Shown piece after piece: positions 8,710 through 17,380 of a DNA stretch of 64,000 nt; the stretch's first letter is position 1, and each line of letters starts with the position of its first letter. Position numbers and translations under genes: made by a program. Under the pieces are notes generated by a model. It was not told the origin of the DNA and did not search any database. It worked only from the letters and a program-made list of their open reading frames with translations. The stretch spans positions 4,265,981 through 4,329,980 of the forward strand of contig NZ_LT629732.1 in the NCBI RefSeq assembly GCF_900104745.1, in the 5' to 3' direction. This stretch comes from Actinopolymorpha singaporensis (GTDB taxonomy: Bacteria > Actinomycetota > Actinomycetes > Propionibacteriales > Actinopolymorphaceae).

Positions 8710-9431
8710 TGTCCGTGGACACCTTCCGCGCACTCCACCACGGGCGGGCGACCGGAGATCCGCTGATCCTGCCCGGGCCGTGGGACGTGGCAAGTGCGAG
8801 GGTTTTCGTGGACGCGGGCTTTCCCGCCCTGGCCACGCCGAGCATGGCCATCTCTGCGTCACTCGGCTACCCCGACGGACAGGGGACGCCGCCGACGGAG
8901 ATGTTCGCGGCGATCGCGCGGATCGCCCATGCGGTGGACGTCCCGGTGTCCGCCGACGTCGAGGCGGGCTACGGGCTACCGCCGGCCGAGCTCGTCGAAC
9001 GCGTCCTCGATGCCGGAGCCGTCGGGGTCAACCTCGAGGACTCCGACCCGGCGACAAGCGAGCTGGTGGAGCCGAAGCGGCAGGCCGACTACCTGGCCGC
9101 GGTGCGCGCCGCGGCGGGCGACGACCTGTTCGTCAACGCCCGCATCGACACCTACCTGCGTGGCGCCACCTCACCGGAAGCGGCGATCGACCGCGGCAAG
9201 CACTACGCGGCGGCAGGCGCCGACGCGGTGTACCCCATCTTCGCTCCGCCGGAACAGCTGCGGCCGCTCGCCGACGGGATCGGCCTGCCTGTCAACGCTG
9301 CTGCCCGACCGGACGGCCCGTCCCCGCGGGAGCTGGGCCGGCTGGGCGCCACCCGCATCACCTTCGGCGGCGGTCTTCACCTGCGCACGTTGGCGGCGCT
9401 GAAGTCCGTCGCCGGGCAACTCACTGCCTGA
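8709..9431 (+). CDS. Isocitrate lyase / PEP mutase superfamily protein
   Basis: This 240-residue TIM-barrel protein has landmarks SADVEAGYG, GVNLEDS and NARIDTYLRG. The KKCGH loop of true isocitrate lyase is absent, so a PEP-mutase-like, oxaloacetate decarboxylase-like or methylisocitrate lyase-like C-C bond reaction on a small oxoacid is more likely. The ATG overlaps the upstream stop by one base, so it is translationally coupled to the AhpD-like gene. A strong hairpin follows. Confidence 0.87.
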   Translation: MSVDTFRALHHGRATGDPLILPGPWDVASARVFVDAGFPALATPSMAISASLGYPDGQGTPPTEMFAAIARIAHAVDVPVSADVEAGYGLPPAELVERVLDAGAVGVNLEDSDPATSELVEPKRQADYLAAVRAAAGDDLFVNARIDTYLRGATSPEAAIDRGKHYAAAGADAVYPIFAPPEQLRPLADGIGLPVNAAARPDGPSPRELGRLGATRITFGGGLHLRTLAALKSVAGQLTA

Positions 9432-9438
9432 GAAGCCG

Positions 9439-9477
9439 GAACGGCGGGCCGCGGCTGCATGCCACGGCCCGCCGTTC
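9439..9477. terminator. Bidirectional hairpin terminator
   Basis: A perfect 13-bp inverted repeat, GAACGGCGGGCCG ... CGGCCCGCCGTTC, has a 13-nt loop. It lies between the convergent PEP-mutase-like and alcohol dehydrogenase genes. There is no U-tract, as is common in actinobacteria. Confidence 0.85.
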
Positions 9478-9499
9478 GTGTTGCACCCGCTTCCCCGGT

Positions 9500-10681
9500 C
9501 TATGGTGTCAACAAGATCTTGACAGCGCCGTCCTCCTTGCGCTGGAACATCCGGTACGCCTCCGGTGCCTCACTCAGCGGAAGGCGGTGGGTGGCGAAGT
9601 CCTCCACGCCCAGCGGGTCGCCGTCCCCGGTGACCAGGGGGAGCAGCTCGTCCACCCAGCGCCGGACGTTGGCCTGCCCCATCCGCATGGTGACCTGCTT
9701 GTCGAACATCTGCATCATCGGCATCGGGTCGACCATTCCGCCGTACACGCCGCTGACCGAGATGGTCCCACCCCGCCGTACGGCGTCGATCGCGCCGTGC
9801 AGTGCCGAGAGCCGGTCGACGCCGCCGCGTTCGGTCATCGCCGCCGCCAGCGGCTTGGGAAGCATGCCCACGAGCTGGTGGGCGGCCTTGCCGAAGGGCG
9901 CCCCGTGCGCCTCCATTCCCACCGCGTCGATGACCGTGTCCGCGCCGCGGCCGTCGGTGAGATCCCGGATCGCGTCGCCGACGCCACCCTTGCCGGCGTC
10001 GATGGTCTCGACGCCGTACTTCTTAGCCAGCGCTAAGCGTTCGGGAACGAGATCGACGCCGATGACCTTGCGCGCGCCCCGATGCGCGGCGACCCGGCAC
10101 GACATCTGACCGATGGGCCCGAGACCGAGCACCGCGACCGTCGAGCCCGAGGTCACGTCGCCGTACGCCACCGCCTGCCAGGCGGTCGGCAGTACGTCGG
10201 ACAGATAGACGAAGCGCTCATCGGACGGGCCCTCCGGAACCTTGATCGGCCCGTAGTGTGCCTGGGGCACGCGGAGGTACTCCGCCTGGCCGCCGGGCAC
10301 CTGGCCGTACAACTTGGTGTAGCCGAAGAACGCGGCACCCTTGTCCTGGTCGCGCACCTGCGTCGTCTCGCACTGGCTCTGCAGGTTCCGCTCGCACATG
10401 TAGCAGTGGCCGCAGGAGATGTTGAAGGGGATCACCACCCGGTCGCCCGGCCCGATGTGGGTGACCTGCTCGCCGACCTCCTCCACGATGCCGATCGGCT
10501 CGTGGCCGAGGATGTCGCCCTCGGTCATGAACGGTGTGAGCACTTCGTACAGATGCAGGTCGGAACCGCAGATGGCGGTCGTCGTCGTCCGGATGATCGC
10601 ATCGGTGGGTTCCTTGATGGCCGGGTCGGGAACCTCGTCGACGCGGACGTCTCGCTTACCGTGCCACACCGCTGCCTTCAC
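9500..10681 (-). CDS. Zinc-dependent alcohol dehydrogenase (formaldehyde dehydrogenase-like)
   Basis: This is a 393-residue medium-chain dehydrogenase. Catalytic zinc ligands appear in TAICGSDLH and GHEPIGIVEEVG. The structural zinc loop has four cysteines (NISCGHCYMCERNLQSQC). The Rossmann glycine motif is VLGLGPIGQMS near residue 185. The extended C-terminal insertion resembles glutathione-independent formaldehyde dehydrogenases. The substrate could be an alcohol or aldehyde. It appears to be transcribed alone. Confidence 0.9.
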   Translation of the reverse strand: MKAAVWHGKRDVRVDEVPDPAIKEPTDAIIRTTTTAICGSDLHLYEVLTPFMTEGDILGHEPIGIVEEVGEQVTHIGPGDRVVIPFNISCGHCYMCERNLQSQCETTQVRDQDKGAAFFGYTKLYGQVPGGQAEYLRVPQAHYGPIKVPEGPSDERFVYLSDVLPTAWQAVAYGDVTSGSTVAVLGLGPIGQMSCRVAAHRGARKVIGVDLVPERLALAKKYGVETIDAGKGGVGDAIRDLTDGRGADTVIDAVGMEAHGAPFGKAAHQLVGMLPKPLAAAMTERGGVDRLSALHGAIDAVRRGGTISVSGVYGGMVDPMPMMQMFDKQVTMRMGQANVRRWVDELLPLVTGDGDPLGVEDFATHRLPLSEAPEAYRMFQRKEDGAVKILLTP

Positions 10682-10814
10682 GCGTCCACCTTTCCAGCTG
10701 GGTTGGCCGGGGTCGGAGTTGGTCAGTCAGGTCCGGTCGAGCCAGCGCCGGTCGTCGGGTCGCCGTCTCGATCATGTTTCGTGCCCGGTACGAGCCGCCG
10801 CAAACGTTCGGGTG

Positions 10815-11801
10815 TCACGCCGCCAGTCCGACGTAGGCCACGAAACCGGCGTAGAGCACTCCCCACGCTGCCATCGAGAGCCGGGTGAACTGCCGGCTGC
10901 GTAGCACGGCATACAGCGCGAGCCCGCCGCCGGCGAGCGCACACCCGACCGCCAGGGTGCTCGGCGCGGTGAACGACCAGGGCGTGAACGCGAGTCCGAC
11001 CGCGACCGGCACCATCGACTGGAACACCATCGCCCCTGTGACGTTGCCCAGGGCCAGGGCGTCTTTGCCTCGCCGCGTCCACAGGACGCTGTTGGTCTTC
11101 TCCGGAAGCTCGGTCGCAAGCGGTGCGAGGACGAGTGCGAGGACCAGCGGGGAGATGCCGACCTGGTGGGCGATGCCCTCCACCTGGGTGACGAACACCT
11201 CGGCACCGCCGACGATGGCGGCCACCCCGACCAGCATCTGGGCGACGACGGTGACGTTGTGCGGGGGGTCGTGCTTGGTCGGGTCGAAGTACAGGGGGCG
11301 CGGCTCCTCCTGTTGCTCGCCGCCGTGCCCGACCGTTCGCCAGACGTAGACGCCGTACGCGACCAGGAACACCACCGCCGCGACGACGTTGACCGACTGG
11401 TTGCCGATCAGTCCCAGGATGCCCGCCACGGCGATGAAGACGCCGAAGACGATGAGGTCACGGGCTGTGGTCGGGGTGTGCACCGCGAGCTTGGAGTCGT
11501 TGTCGCGCCTGCGCGCGAACATGTGGGTGGAGACACCGATCACCAGCATCCCCAGAGTGGCCAACAGGAACGGCGCACCGAGGATCGCACCGATCGCGAT
11601 CTGCCCGGACTGGTCACCGCTGAGGATGGCGACGATCGGGATCACCGACTCCGGCAGAGCGGTCGCGGTGGCGGCGAGGACGCTGCCCACCGCACCCGCG
11701 CCGAGTCCGAGCCGGATACCCGCCCACTCGACGGCGTTGGTGAACACGACGGCACCGCCGAGCAACAGCGCGAAGGAGACGGCGAGCAGAAGGTAGGCCA
11801 T
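10815..11801 (-). CDS. CaCA-family sodium/calcium exchanger
   Basis: This 328-residue membrane protein has two alpha repeats characteristic of the NCX/YrbG exchangers: AATATALPESVIPIVAIL in the N-half and LAPLATELPEKTNSVLW in the C-half. A short hydrophilic loop separates them. About ten hydrophobic segments are seen. It likely couples Ca2+ (or another cation) export to Na+ or H+ entry. It is a different subfamily from the ChaA homolog at 3325-4494. Confidence 0.88.
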   Translation of the reverse strand: MAYLLLAVSFALLLGGAVVFTNAVEWAGIRLGLGAGAVGSVLAATATALPESVIPIVAILSGDQSGQIAIGAILGAPFLLATLGMLVIGVSTHMFARRRDNDSKLAVHTPTTARDLIVFGVFIAVAGILGLIGNQSVNVVAAVVFLVAYGVYVWRTVGHGGEQQEEPRPLYFDPTKHDPPHNVTVVAQMLVGVAAIVGGAEVFVTQVEGIAHQVGISPLVLALVLAPLATELPEKTNSVLWTRRGKDALALGNVTGAMVFQSMVPVAVGLAFTPWSFTAPSTLAVGCALAGGGLALYAVLRSRQFTRLSMAAWGVLYAGFVAYVGLAA

Positions 11802-11997
11802 GGTCGGAGCAGGTTAGCGGCGCGGTGATCCAGATGCGTGTCACCGAGGACGCGTGGAGCGCTGCCGGACGGCGGGGTCGGTAGCCGGTCGAGACGCGCA
11901 TGGAGTGACCGTTTTCGGGTATTCGACTCGAATGTCCCCCGTCTGCCTGACGGCCGGTCCGGGGATCACTGCCGTACGCCATCACCCCGTACCTGAC

Positions 11998-12016
11998 TGT
12001 CAAGTTGTGCTTGACG
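11998..12016. promoter_or_regulatory. TGTCAAG-N5-CTTGACG inverted repeat (operator candidate)
   Basis: TGTCAAG, a 5-bp spacer (TTGTG) and CTTGACG match a symmetrical protein-binding site. The same element, in a longer and perfect form, lies upstream of the Clp-N/HTH gene at 42098-42120. The regulator is not known. Confidence 0.45.
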
Positions 12017-12302
12017 GCGACGTGGGGATCCGCGCGTCCCCCTACACCGCTCTTCTCGCGACTGCCTCTGTCGGCAAAGACGTCCGGCCGTCTGCATGAC
12101 CGCGCCGGTTTTCGGCCGCGCGACACAATGCGGCGTATGCGTTATGGTCGCCAGATCCCGGAAGGGATCATGTGCACGACGACCTGACAGACCTGCGCCC
12201 GAAACCTGGTAGTGGTGATGAGCGAGCAGACACAGGCCCGACGGCCCGGTGGGTCCGGCGTCGCCCGGGGTCGGCCGAGGAGTGATGTCGCCCAGGTTGT
12301 GA

Positions 12303-12352
12303 GTACCGCCACGCTATGTTCCGCTGACCCTCGCGGTACGGCGGGCGTGGCG
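12303..12352 (+). promoter_or_regulatory. Mutually exclusive hairpins upstream of gvpA1
   Basis: GTACCGC (12303-12309) pairs with GCGGTAC (12333-12339). CGCCACGC (12307-12314) pairs with GCGTGGCG (12345-12352). The two left arms overlap, so only one stem can form at a time. If transcribed as part of the gvpA1 leader this could act as a switch. That is inference only. Confidence 0.3.
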
Positions 12353-12500
12353 TGACGAGTCGCCACCGCCGGCCATGGTCGCGTGCGCGCGGCCTCCCTT
12401 TACCTCAACTTCGTCGCCGGTCATACGGGGGCAGACAGACCGCAGACGCAACCACCCCCTTTGACCGATACGTAGCGAGACGAACACGTGGAGGGACCCA

Positions 12501-12938
12501 ATGGCAACAGCGACGCAGGGCATCAACCGGGCGCCCCGACCCAGCAGCCTCGCGGACGTGCTCGAAGTCATCCTCGACAAGGGCATCGTCATCGACGCGT
12601 ACGTCCGGGTGGCGGTGGTGGGGATCGAACTCCTCACCATCGACGCGCGAATCGTGATTGCGAGTGTGGACACCTACCTACGGTTCGCCGAGGCCGTCAA
12701 CCGGCTCGACATGCAGCCGCAGGGACAGGTCGCGGGTGTCCCCGGCCTGATTCGCGAAGTCACCGAGGGCGGCGCCAAGTACAAGACGAAGGGCGCGCTG
12801 TCAGGCGTGAAGGACACCGCCAAGGAAGTGATCTCTTCCTTCACCGGCGATGACGACGAGGACGAGTCGAGTACGCCCCGCAAGCGTTCGTCGAGCCGCT
12901 CGGGTTCCCGTTCCCGTCGCAGCGACGACAACGGCTGA
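12501..12938 (+). CDS. gvpA: Gas vesicle structural protein GvpA (copy 1)
   Basis: GvpA polymerises into the ribbed wall of gas vesicles. Residues 12-70 hold the conserved core: [20 protein letters not shown], then [31 protein letters not shown] 75-residue hydrophilic tail follows, ending in an Asp/Glu run and a Ser/Arg-rich end, which is longer than in typical GvpA. The ribosome binding site GGAGGG precedes the ATG. It is nearly identical in its core to the copy at 21081. gvpY1 and gvpZ1 follow in the same direction. Confidence 0.93.
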   Translation: MATATQGINRAPRPSSLADVLEVILDKGIVIDAYVRVAVVGIELLTIDARIVIASVDTYLRFAEAVNRLDMQPQGQVAGVPGLIREVTEGGAKYKTKGALSGVKDTAKEVISSFTGDDDEDESSTPRKRSSSRSGSRSRRSDDNG

Positions 12939-13001
12939 CAGGCCGCACACCGGGGTCGTGTCTCCGCGCCCAGTCACCGGACATATCTCGAAGGAGAAGC
13001 A

Positions 13002-15596
13002 GTGGACGACAGAGCCAAGATCGGCGCGGCGATCGCGGGAGGGTACCTCCTCGGCCGAACGAAAAGAGGCAAGGCCGCGGCAAGTTTCGCGCTGTGGCTG
13101 GCCGGGCGCCAGCTCGGGGTCGAGCCCCGCGAACTGGTGCGCGAAGGACTTCTGAAACTGGTTCAGACGCAGCAGGTCAACGAGATCGCCGCTCAGCTGA
13201 GAGGACCGTTGCTGGCCGCGGGCCGCAAGGCGGCGATCGCCACCGTCGAGTCCCGGCTGAACAGCCTGTCGGACAACCTGAACCAACGCACAGCCGACAT
13301 CACCAGCCGTGCGTCGAAGGTGGCCGACCAGGCGACCGGGGCCGGCTCCGACGTCGCCTCGGACGTGACCGACCGGGCATCTGACGCGACGGACAGGGCG
13401 ACGTCGGCGGGCGACAAGGCGGGGAAGCGCGGTGCCGGGCTCGCCGGCAGGGCGTCGGGCCTGACCGACCGGCTTCGGCCGGGTCGCAAGCGGGCGGCCG
13501 CGGACGAGGACGTCGAGCCCGACGAGGACGAGTACGACGACGCGGAGGGCTCGGACGAGTACGACGACGCGGAGGGCTCGGACGAGCCCGACGACGCGGA
13601 GGGCTCGGACGAGCCCGACGACGCGGAGGGCTCGGACGAGCCCGACGACGAGGACGACTTCGACGACGAGTACGACGACGAAGACGACGACGAGGCTGAC
13701 GACGACGAGGACGACTTCGACGACGACGAAGACGGCGACGAGGCTGACGACGAGTCGGACGACGAGGACGACTTCAACGACGAATACGACGACGAAGACG
13801 ACGACGAGGCTGACGACGAGGCTGACGACGAGTCGGACGACGAGAGCGACTTCGACGACGAATACGACGAGACGGATGAAGAGGCTGACGGCGACGTCGA
13901 CGACGACCTGCCGGAAGACGAGTACGACGACGAGCCCGACGAGAGGGATGAAGAGGCTGACGGCGACGAGCCCGAGGACGCGGACGGCGAGGACGAGTCG
14001 GATCGTGACGACGTGGCCGACGTCGACGAGCCGGACGACGACTCTGACGGTGAGCCTGCCGACGACGTCGACGACGACCGGCCCGAGGACGAGTACGACG
14101 ACGAGGCCGACGAGGACGAGTACGAGGGCGAGCCTGACGGGAAGGACGAGCCCGAGGGCGAGTACGACGAAGAGTCCGAGGACGAGGCTGACCGCGAGGA
14201 CGACTACGACGATGAGTCCGACGAAGACGGTGACCGCGAGGACGACTCGGGCCGGGACGAGGTAGCCAACGAGGCCGACGAAGAGGGCCCCGACGACGAG
14301 GGTGACGACGACGCCGACGACTACGACGACTCCGATGGCGATGGCCCTGACGGCGCCGTCCCCGGCAGCGACGATGACCAGCCTGAGGCCGAGTTCGACG
14401 AGTCGGCAGGCGACGAAGGACCTGAAGGTGAGTCTGCCGACCGGTCCGAGGGCGACTCTGACGAGGCCGACGAGCCGGACGAGGACACGCCGGATGACGA
14501 GCCCGAAGCCCAGGACGAGTCGGATGAGGGCTCGGATCGGGAGAACACCGACGACGCTCCCGCGGTAGCGGAGTCCGGCGACCGTTCCGACGACGAGCCC
14601 ACCGACCGGTCCGAAGACGGCGAGGACGACGACCAGTCCGACGCCGAGTCCCCCGAGGACTCCGGCGAGTTGGATCCTGGTTCGGAGGCCGAGGCAGAGA
14701 CCGATCCCGCCCTCGGAGCCAGTGCGGAAGAGGCCGGCAAGGCGTCGGACGCGCCGGTAAAGAAGGCTTCCACCGCTCGCAGGGCGAGGAAGACCAGCTC
14801 CGGTCGTGGAGGCAAGAAGGCTGCCTCGTCGGGTGAGGCGAAGAAGGCCGCCGCCTCCCGCGGCGGGGCGAAGGCGACCTCCGCCCGGGGTGGGGCCAAG
14901 AAGGCCGCTTCGTCGGGTGAGGGTGCGAAGAAGGCGACATCGGCGCGGGGTGGGGCCAAGAAGGCCACAGCTGCGGATGGTGGGGCGGCGAAGAAGGCGA
15001 CATCGGCGCGGGGTGGGGCCAAGAAGGCCGCTTCGTCGGGTGAGGGTGCGAAGAAGGCGACATCGGCGCGGGGTGGGGCCAAGAAGGCGACCTCCGCCCG
15101 GGGTGGGGCCAAGAAGGCAGCCTCCTCCGGTGGTGGGGCCAAGAAGGCCGCTTCGTCGGGTGGGGCGAAGAAGGCCGCCGCCTCCCGCGGCGGGGCGAAG
15201 GCGACCTCCGCCCGGGGTGGGGCCAAGAAGGCCGCTTCGTCAGGTGAGGGCGCGAAGAAGGCGACATCGGCGCGGGGTGGGGCCAAGAAGGCGACCTCCG
15301 CCCGGGGTGGGGCCAAGAAGGCAGCCTCCTCCGGTGGCGGGGCCAAGAAGGCCGCTTCGTCAGGTGAGGCGAAGAAGACGACCTCCGCTCGGGGTGGGGC
15401 CAAGAAGGCAGCCTCGTCGGGTGAGGGTGCGAAGAAGGCCGCATCGCGCACAGCTGCGAAGAAGACCACATCAGCCGGCGGGGCGAAGAAGGCCGCATCC
15501 TCCCGCACCGGTGCCAAGAAGACCGCATCGACTGGTAGCGCGAAGAAGACGGCTTCGTCCCGAGGCGGGGCGAAGAAGTCGGCATCAGCGTCCTAG
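13002..15596 (+). CDS. GvpY-like gas vesicle accessory protein with giant acidic and Lys/Ala-repeat domains
   Basis: Residues 1 to about 110 form a conserved helical N-domain (DDRAKIGAAIAGGYLLGRTK, then helices with PRELVREGLLKL). The 227-residue protein at 22384 shares this domain and sits in the position of Streptomyces gvpY. From about residue 167 to 580 the protein is almost entirely Asp/Glu with Ser, Ala, Pro and Tyr. Residues 586-864 are Lys/Ala/Ser/Gly repeats of the AKKAASSGG and AKKATSARGG type, like histone H1 or HupB tails. The start is GTG with AAGGAGA upstream. The tails are likely disordered, and the biochemical role is unknown. Confidence 0.85.
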   Translation: MDDRAKIGAAIAGGYLLGRTKRGKAAASFALWLAGRQLGVEPRELVREGLLKLVQTQQVNEIAAQLRGPLLAAGRKAAIATVESRLNSLSDNLNQRTADITSRASKVADQATGAGSDVASDVTDRASDATDRATSAGDKAGKRGAGLAGRASGLTDRLRPGRKRAAADEDVEPDEDEYDDAEGSDEYDDAEGSDEPDDAEGSDEPDDAEGSDEPDDEDDFDDEYDDEDDDEADDDEDDFDDDEDGDEADDESDDEDDFNDEYDDEDDDEADDEADDESDDESDFDDEYDETDEEADGDVDDDLPEDEYDDEPDERDEEADGDEPEDADGEDESDRDDVADVDEPDDDSDGEPADDVDDDRPEDEYDDEADEDEYEGEPDGKDEPEGEYDEESEDEADREDDYDDESDEDGDREDDSGRDEVANEADEEGPDDEGDDDADDYDDSDGDGPDGAVPGSDDDQPEAEFDESAGDEGPEGESADRSEGDSDEADEPDEDTPDDEPEAQDESDEGSDRENTDDAPAVAESGDRSDDEPTDRSEDGEDDDQSDAESPEDSGELDPGSEAEAETDPALGASAEEAGKASDAPVKKASTARRARKTSSGRGGKKAASSGEAKKAAASRGGAKATSARGGAKKAASSGEGAKKATSARGGAKKATAADGGAAKKATSARGGAKKAASSGEGAKKATSARGGAKKATSARGGAKKAASSGGGAKKAASSGGAKKAAASRGGAKATSARGGAKKAASSGEGAKKATSARGGAKKATSARGGAKKAASSGGGAKKAASSGEAKKTTSARGGAKKAASSGEGAKKAASRTAAKKTTSAGGAKKAASSRTGAKKTASTGSAKKTASSRGGAKKSASAS
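14758..15596 (+). repeat. Tandem repeat tract encoding AKKA-type units
   Basis: About 840 bp of imperfect direct repeats encode units such as GGAKKATSAR and SGEGAKKA. Units of about 30-36 bp are arranged in higher-order blocks. For example, the segment from about 14890 to 14960 recurs near 15010-15080 and 15220-15300. Length variation by slippage or recombination is expected. Confidence 0.85.
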
Positions 15597-15658
15597 AGCC
15601 GTACCTCGAACTCTGGACGTAGGTCCACGCGCACCGGTCGGTAAGGAGAGGAGAGCAG

Positions 15659-17275
15659 ATGGCAGGCAAAGGAAAGTCGGTGCTGGCCGATGTCGGGTCG
15701 TCACTGCTGAAGGGACCTGTGGGGGATCGCCTCAAGCAGGAGGCACGCGAGTTCGCCACGGCCCGGGGGTCGGACTTCGTCCAGTCCCTCGGCGGCCGGC
15801 TCGAGGGGGTCACGCAGCGGCTGGAAGATCACGCCGAGAACCCCAACGGCCGTAAGAACAAGAACGGCGGCGGCGACGAGGAGGGTCAGGAGGACGGCGA
15901 CGACTCCCAGCCCGGCCGCCTCGCCTCGCTGGGGTCAGGCCTGAAGGACAAGGCCAAGTCGCTTGTCGGCAAGGGCGACGATGACGGTGAAGACGGCGAA
16001 GACGGCGAAGAGGGAGAAGGCGGCGAGGGCGGCGACGGCGAGAAGAAGGGCCGTGGCAAGGGGCGGTCCGGTCCGAAGATGACCAACATCATCGAGGACA
16101 TCAACGTCGGTGTGCCGGTGTCGGTGGCGTACGACCAGTGGACGCAGTTCCAGGAGTTCGGCTCGTTCATGAAGGGCATTCGAGGGGTCGACGCCAAGGA
16201 CGAGGTGGAGAGCAACTGGCGCGGCAAGGTCTGGTGGTCCACTCGTAGCTGGAGTGCTCGCGTCACGGAACAGATTCCGGACCGGAAGATCGCCTGGACG
16301 ACCGATGGTGCGAAGGGCACCACGAAGGGCACCGTCACCTTCCACCCGTTGGCCGACGACCTCACCAAGATCCTTGTGGTCGTCGAGTACTACCCCAAGG
16401 GGTTCATGGAGAAGACGGCGAACCTCTGGCGGGCGTTCGGCCGTCGGGTGCGTCTCGACCTCAAGCACTTCCGCCGGTTCGTCACCACACAGGGTGAGGC
16501 GTCCGGGTCGTGGCGCGGTGAGATCCGCGACGGCGAAGTCGTTCGCGAGCCCGACGAGAACGACGACTACCGCCGCGAGGACGATTTCCGTCCGCCGAAC
16601 AAGCTCCACTCGGATGACTCAGAGGACTCCGACTTCGACGACGAGACGGAAGACGACGAGTTCGACGACGAGTTCGACGACGAGGACGACGACTTCGACG
16701 ATGAGGACGAAGGCTCCGAAGAGGACGACGAGCCGACCGACGAGTTCGACGAAGACGGTGAGCCTTCGGACGAGTCCGAGGACGCCGATCAGGGTGACGA
16801 CGAGGGTGCGCCCGAAGACGCGGCGGATTCGGATGAGCCGACCGACGAGTCCGAGGACAGCTCCGACGCCTCCGACGACATCTCGGACGAGCGCGCTGCT
16901 GAGTCCGAGCAGGGCGACGAGCCGAGCGACGAGTCGGAGAACGACGCGGACGAGCCGGCCGAGAGGCCTGCGCGCAGGCGTCGTCCGAGCTCGCGTGAAG
17001 GCGCGCGTAAGCGCCCGCGCCGGCGCCCCGACAGCGAGTCCGGCGACGGCTCGGATGAGTCGGCCGCCGAGTCCGACCAGGGCGGCGACCAGTCCGACGA
17101 GTCCGGGGACAACGCGGACGAGCCGGCCGAGAGGCCCGCACGCAGGCGGCGCCCGAGCTCGCGTGAGGGTTCGCGTCAGCGCTCGGAGCGGAGCTCCGAC
17201 GGTGAGCGCAACGGCCGTTCGAGCGAAGGCCGTCGCTCTCCCCGCCGGGCCCGGAAGTCGACCACCTCGGCATGA
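15659..17275 (+). CDS. GvpZ-like SRPBCC-domain gas vesicle accessory protein (copy 1)
   Basis: The order is a helical N-terminal segment (about residues 1-70), an acidic linker, an SRPBCC/polyketide-cyclase-like domain at about residues 140-290 (VPVSVAYDQWTQFQEFGSFM to FRRFV), and a long acidic tail ending in two Arg-rich repeats (ERPARRRRPSSREG). Streptomyces gvp clusters carry such a protein (GvpZ) next to GvpY. SRPBCC folds bind hydrophobic ligands, but no ligand is known here. A good AGGAGAG site precedes the ATG. The SRPBCC domain is nearly identical to that of the protein at 23082. Confidence 0.85.
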   Translation: MAGKGKSVLADVGSSLLKGPVGDRLKQEAREFATARGSDFVQSLGGRLEGVTQRLEDHAENPNGRKNKNGGGDEEGQEDGDDSQPGRLASLGSGLKDKAKSLVGKGDDDGEDGEDGEEGEGGEGGDGEKKGRGKGRSGPKMTNIIEDINVGVPVSVAYDQWTQFQEFGSFMKGIRGVDAKDEVESNWRGKVWWSTRSWSARVTEQIPDRKIAWTTDGAKGTTKGTVTFHPLADDLTKILVVVEYYPKGFMEKTANLWRAFGRRVRLDLKHFRRFVTTQGEASGSWRGEIRDGEVVREPDENDDYRREDDFRPPNKLHSDDSEDSDFDDETEDDEFDDEFDDEDDDFDDEDEGSEEDDEPTDEFDEDGEPSDESEDADQGDDEGAPEDAADSDEPTDESEDSSDASDDISDERAAESEQGDEPSDESENDADEPAERPARRRRPSSREGARKRPRRRPDSESGDGSDESAAESDQGGDQSDESGDNADEPAERPARRRRPSSREGSRQRSERSSDGERNGRSSEGRRSPRRARKSTTSA

Positions 17276-17309
17276 GCACCAAGCGGTGAGCCACACCGCG
17301 TTGAGATGA

Positions 17310-17352
17310 ACGAAGTCGTGCCTCTCGCGAGCAGCGGGGGGCACGACTTCGT
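17310..17352 (+). terminator. Hairpin terminator after gvpZ1
   Basis: A perfect 13-bp stem (ACGAAGTCGTGCC ... GGCACGACTTCGT) with a 17-nt loop starts 35 bp after the gvpZ1 stop. It closes the first gvp block. A GTCCGCGGTGAAGT direct repeat follows immediately. Confidence 0.85.
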
Positions 17353-17380
17353 CCGCGGTGAAGTGTCGTCCGCGGTGAAG

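Larger units (their letters stand above)
11802..12500. other. 700-bp intergenic region upstream of the gvp locus
   Basis: No convincing gene is seen on either strand. The region holds a TGTCAAG-N5-CTTGACG inverted repeat, a GATCCC-GGAA-GGGATC tetraloop hairpin (12154-12169), and a pair of mutually exclusive hairpins (12303-12352). A TTGACC at 12461 could be a -35 box but has no clear -10 partner. GGAGGG at 12490 is a good ribosome binding site for gvpA1. Control elements of the gvp locus are expected here. Confidence 0.6.

Noticed and set aside
14758-15596. A CRISPR-like or satellite repeat array.
   Set aside because: The repeats are in frame and encode AKKA-type protein units; there are no spacers of constant length.
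13774-15813. A very long minus-strand open frame (about 679 codons, Arg/Pro/Ser-rich) opposite gvpY1.
   Set aside because: It is a shadow of the Asp/Glu and Lys/Ala repeats of gvpY1; composition is not protein-like and there is no start signal.
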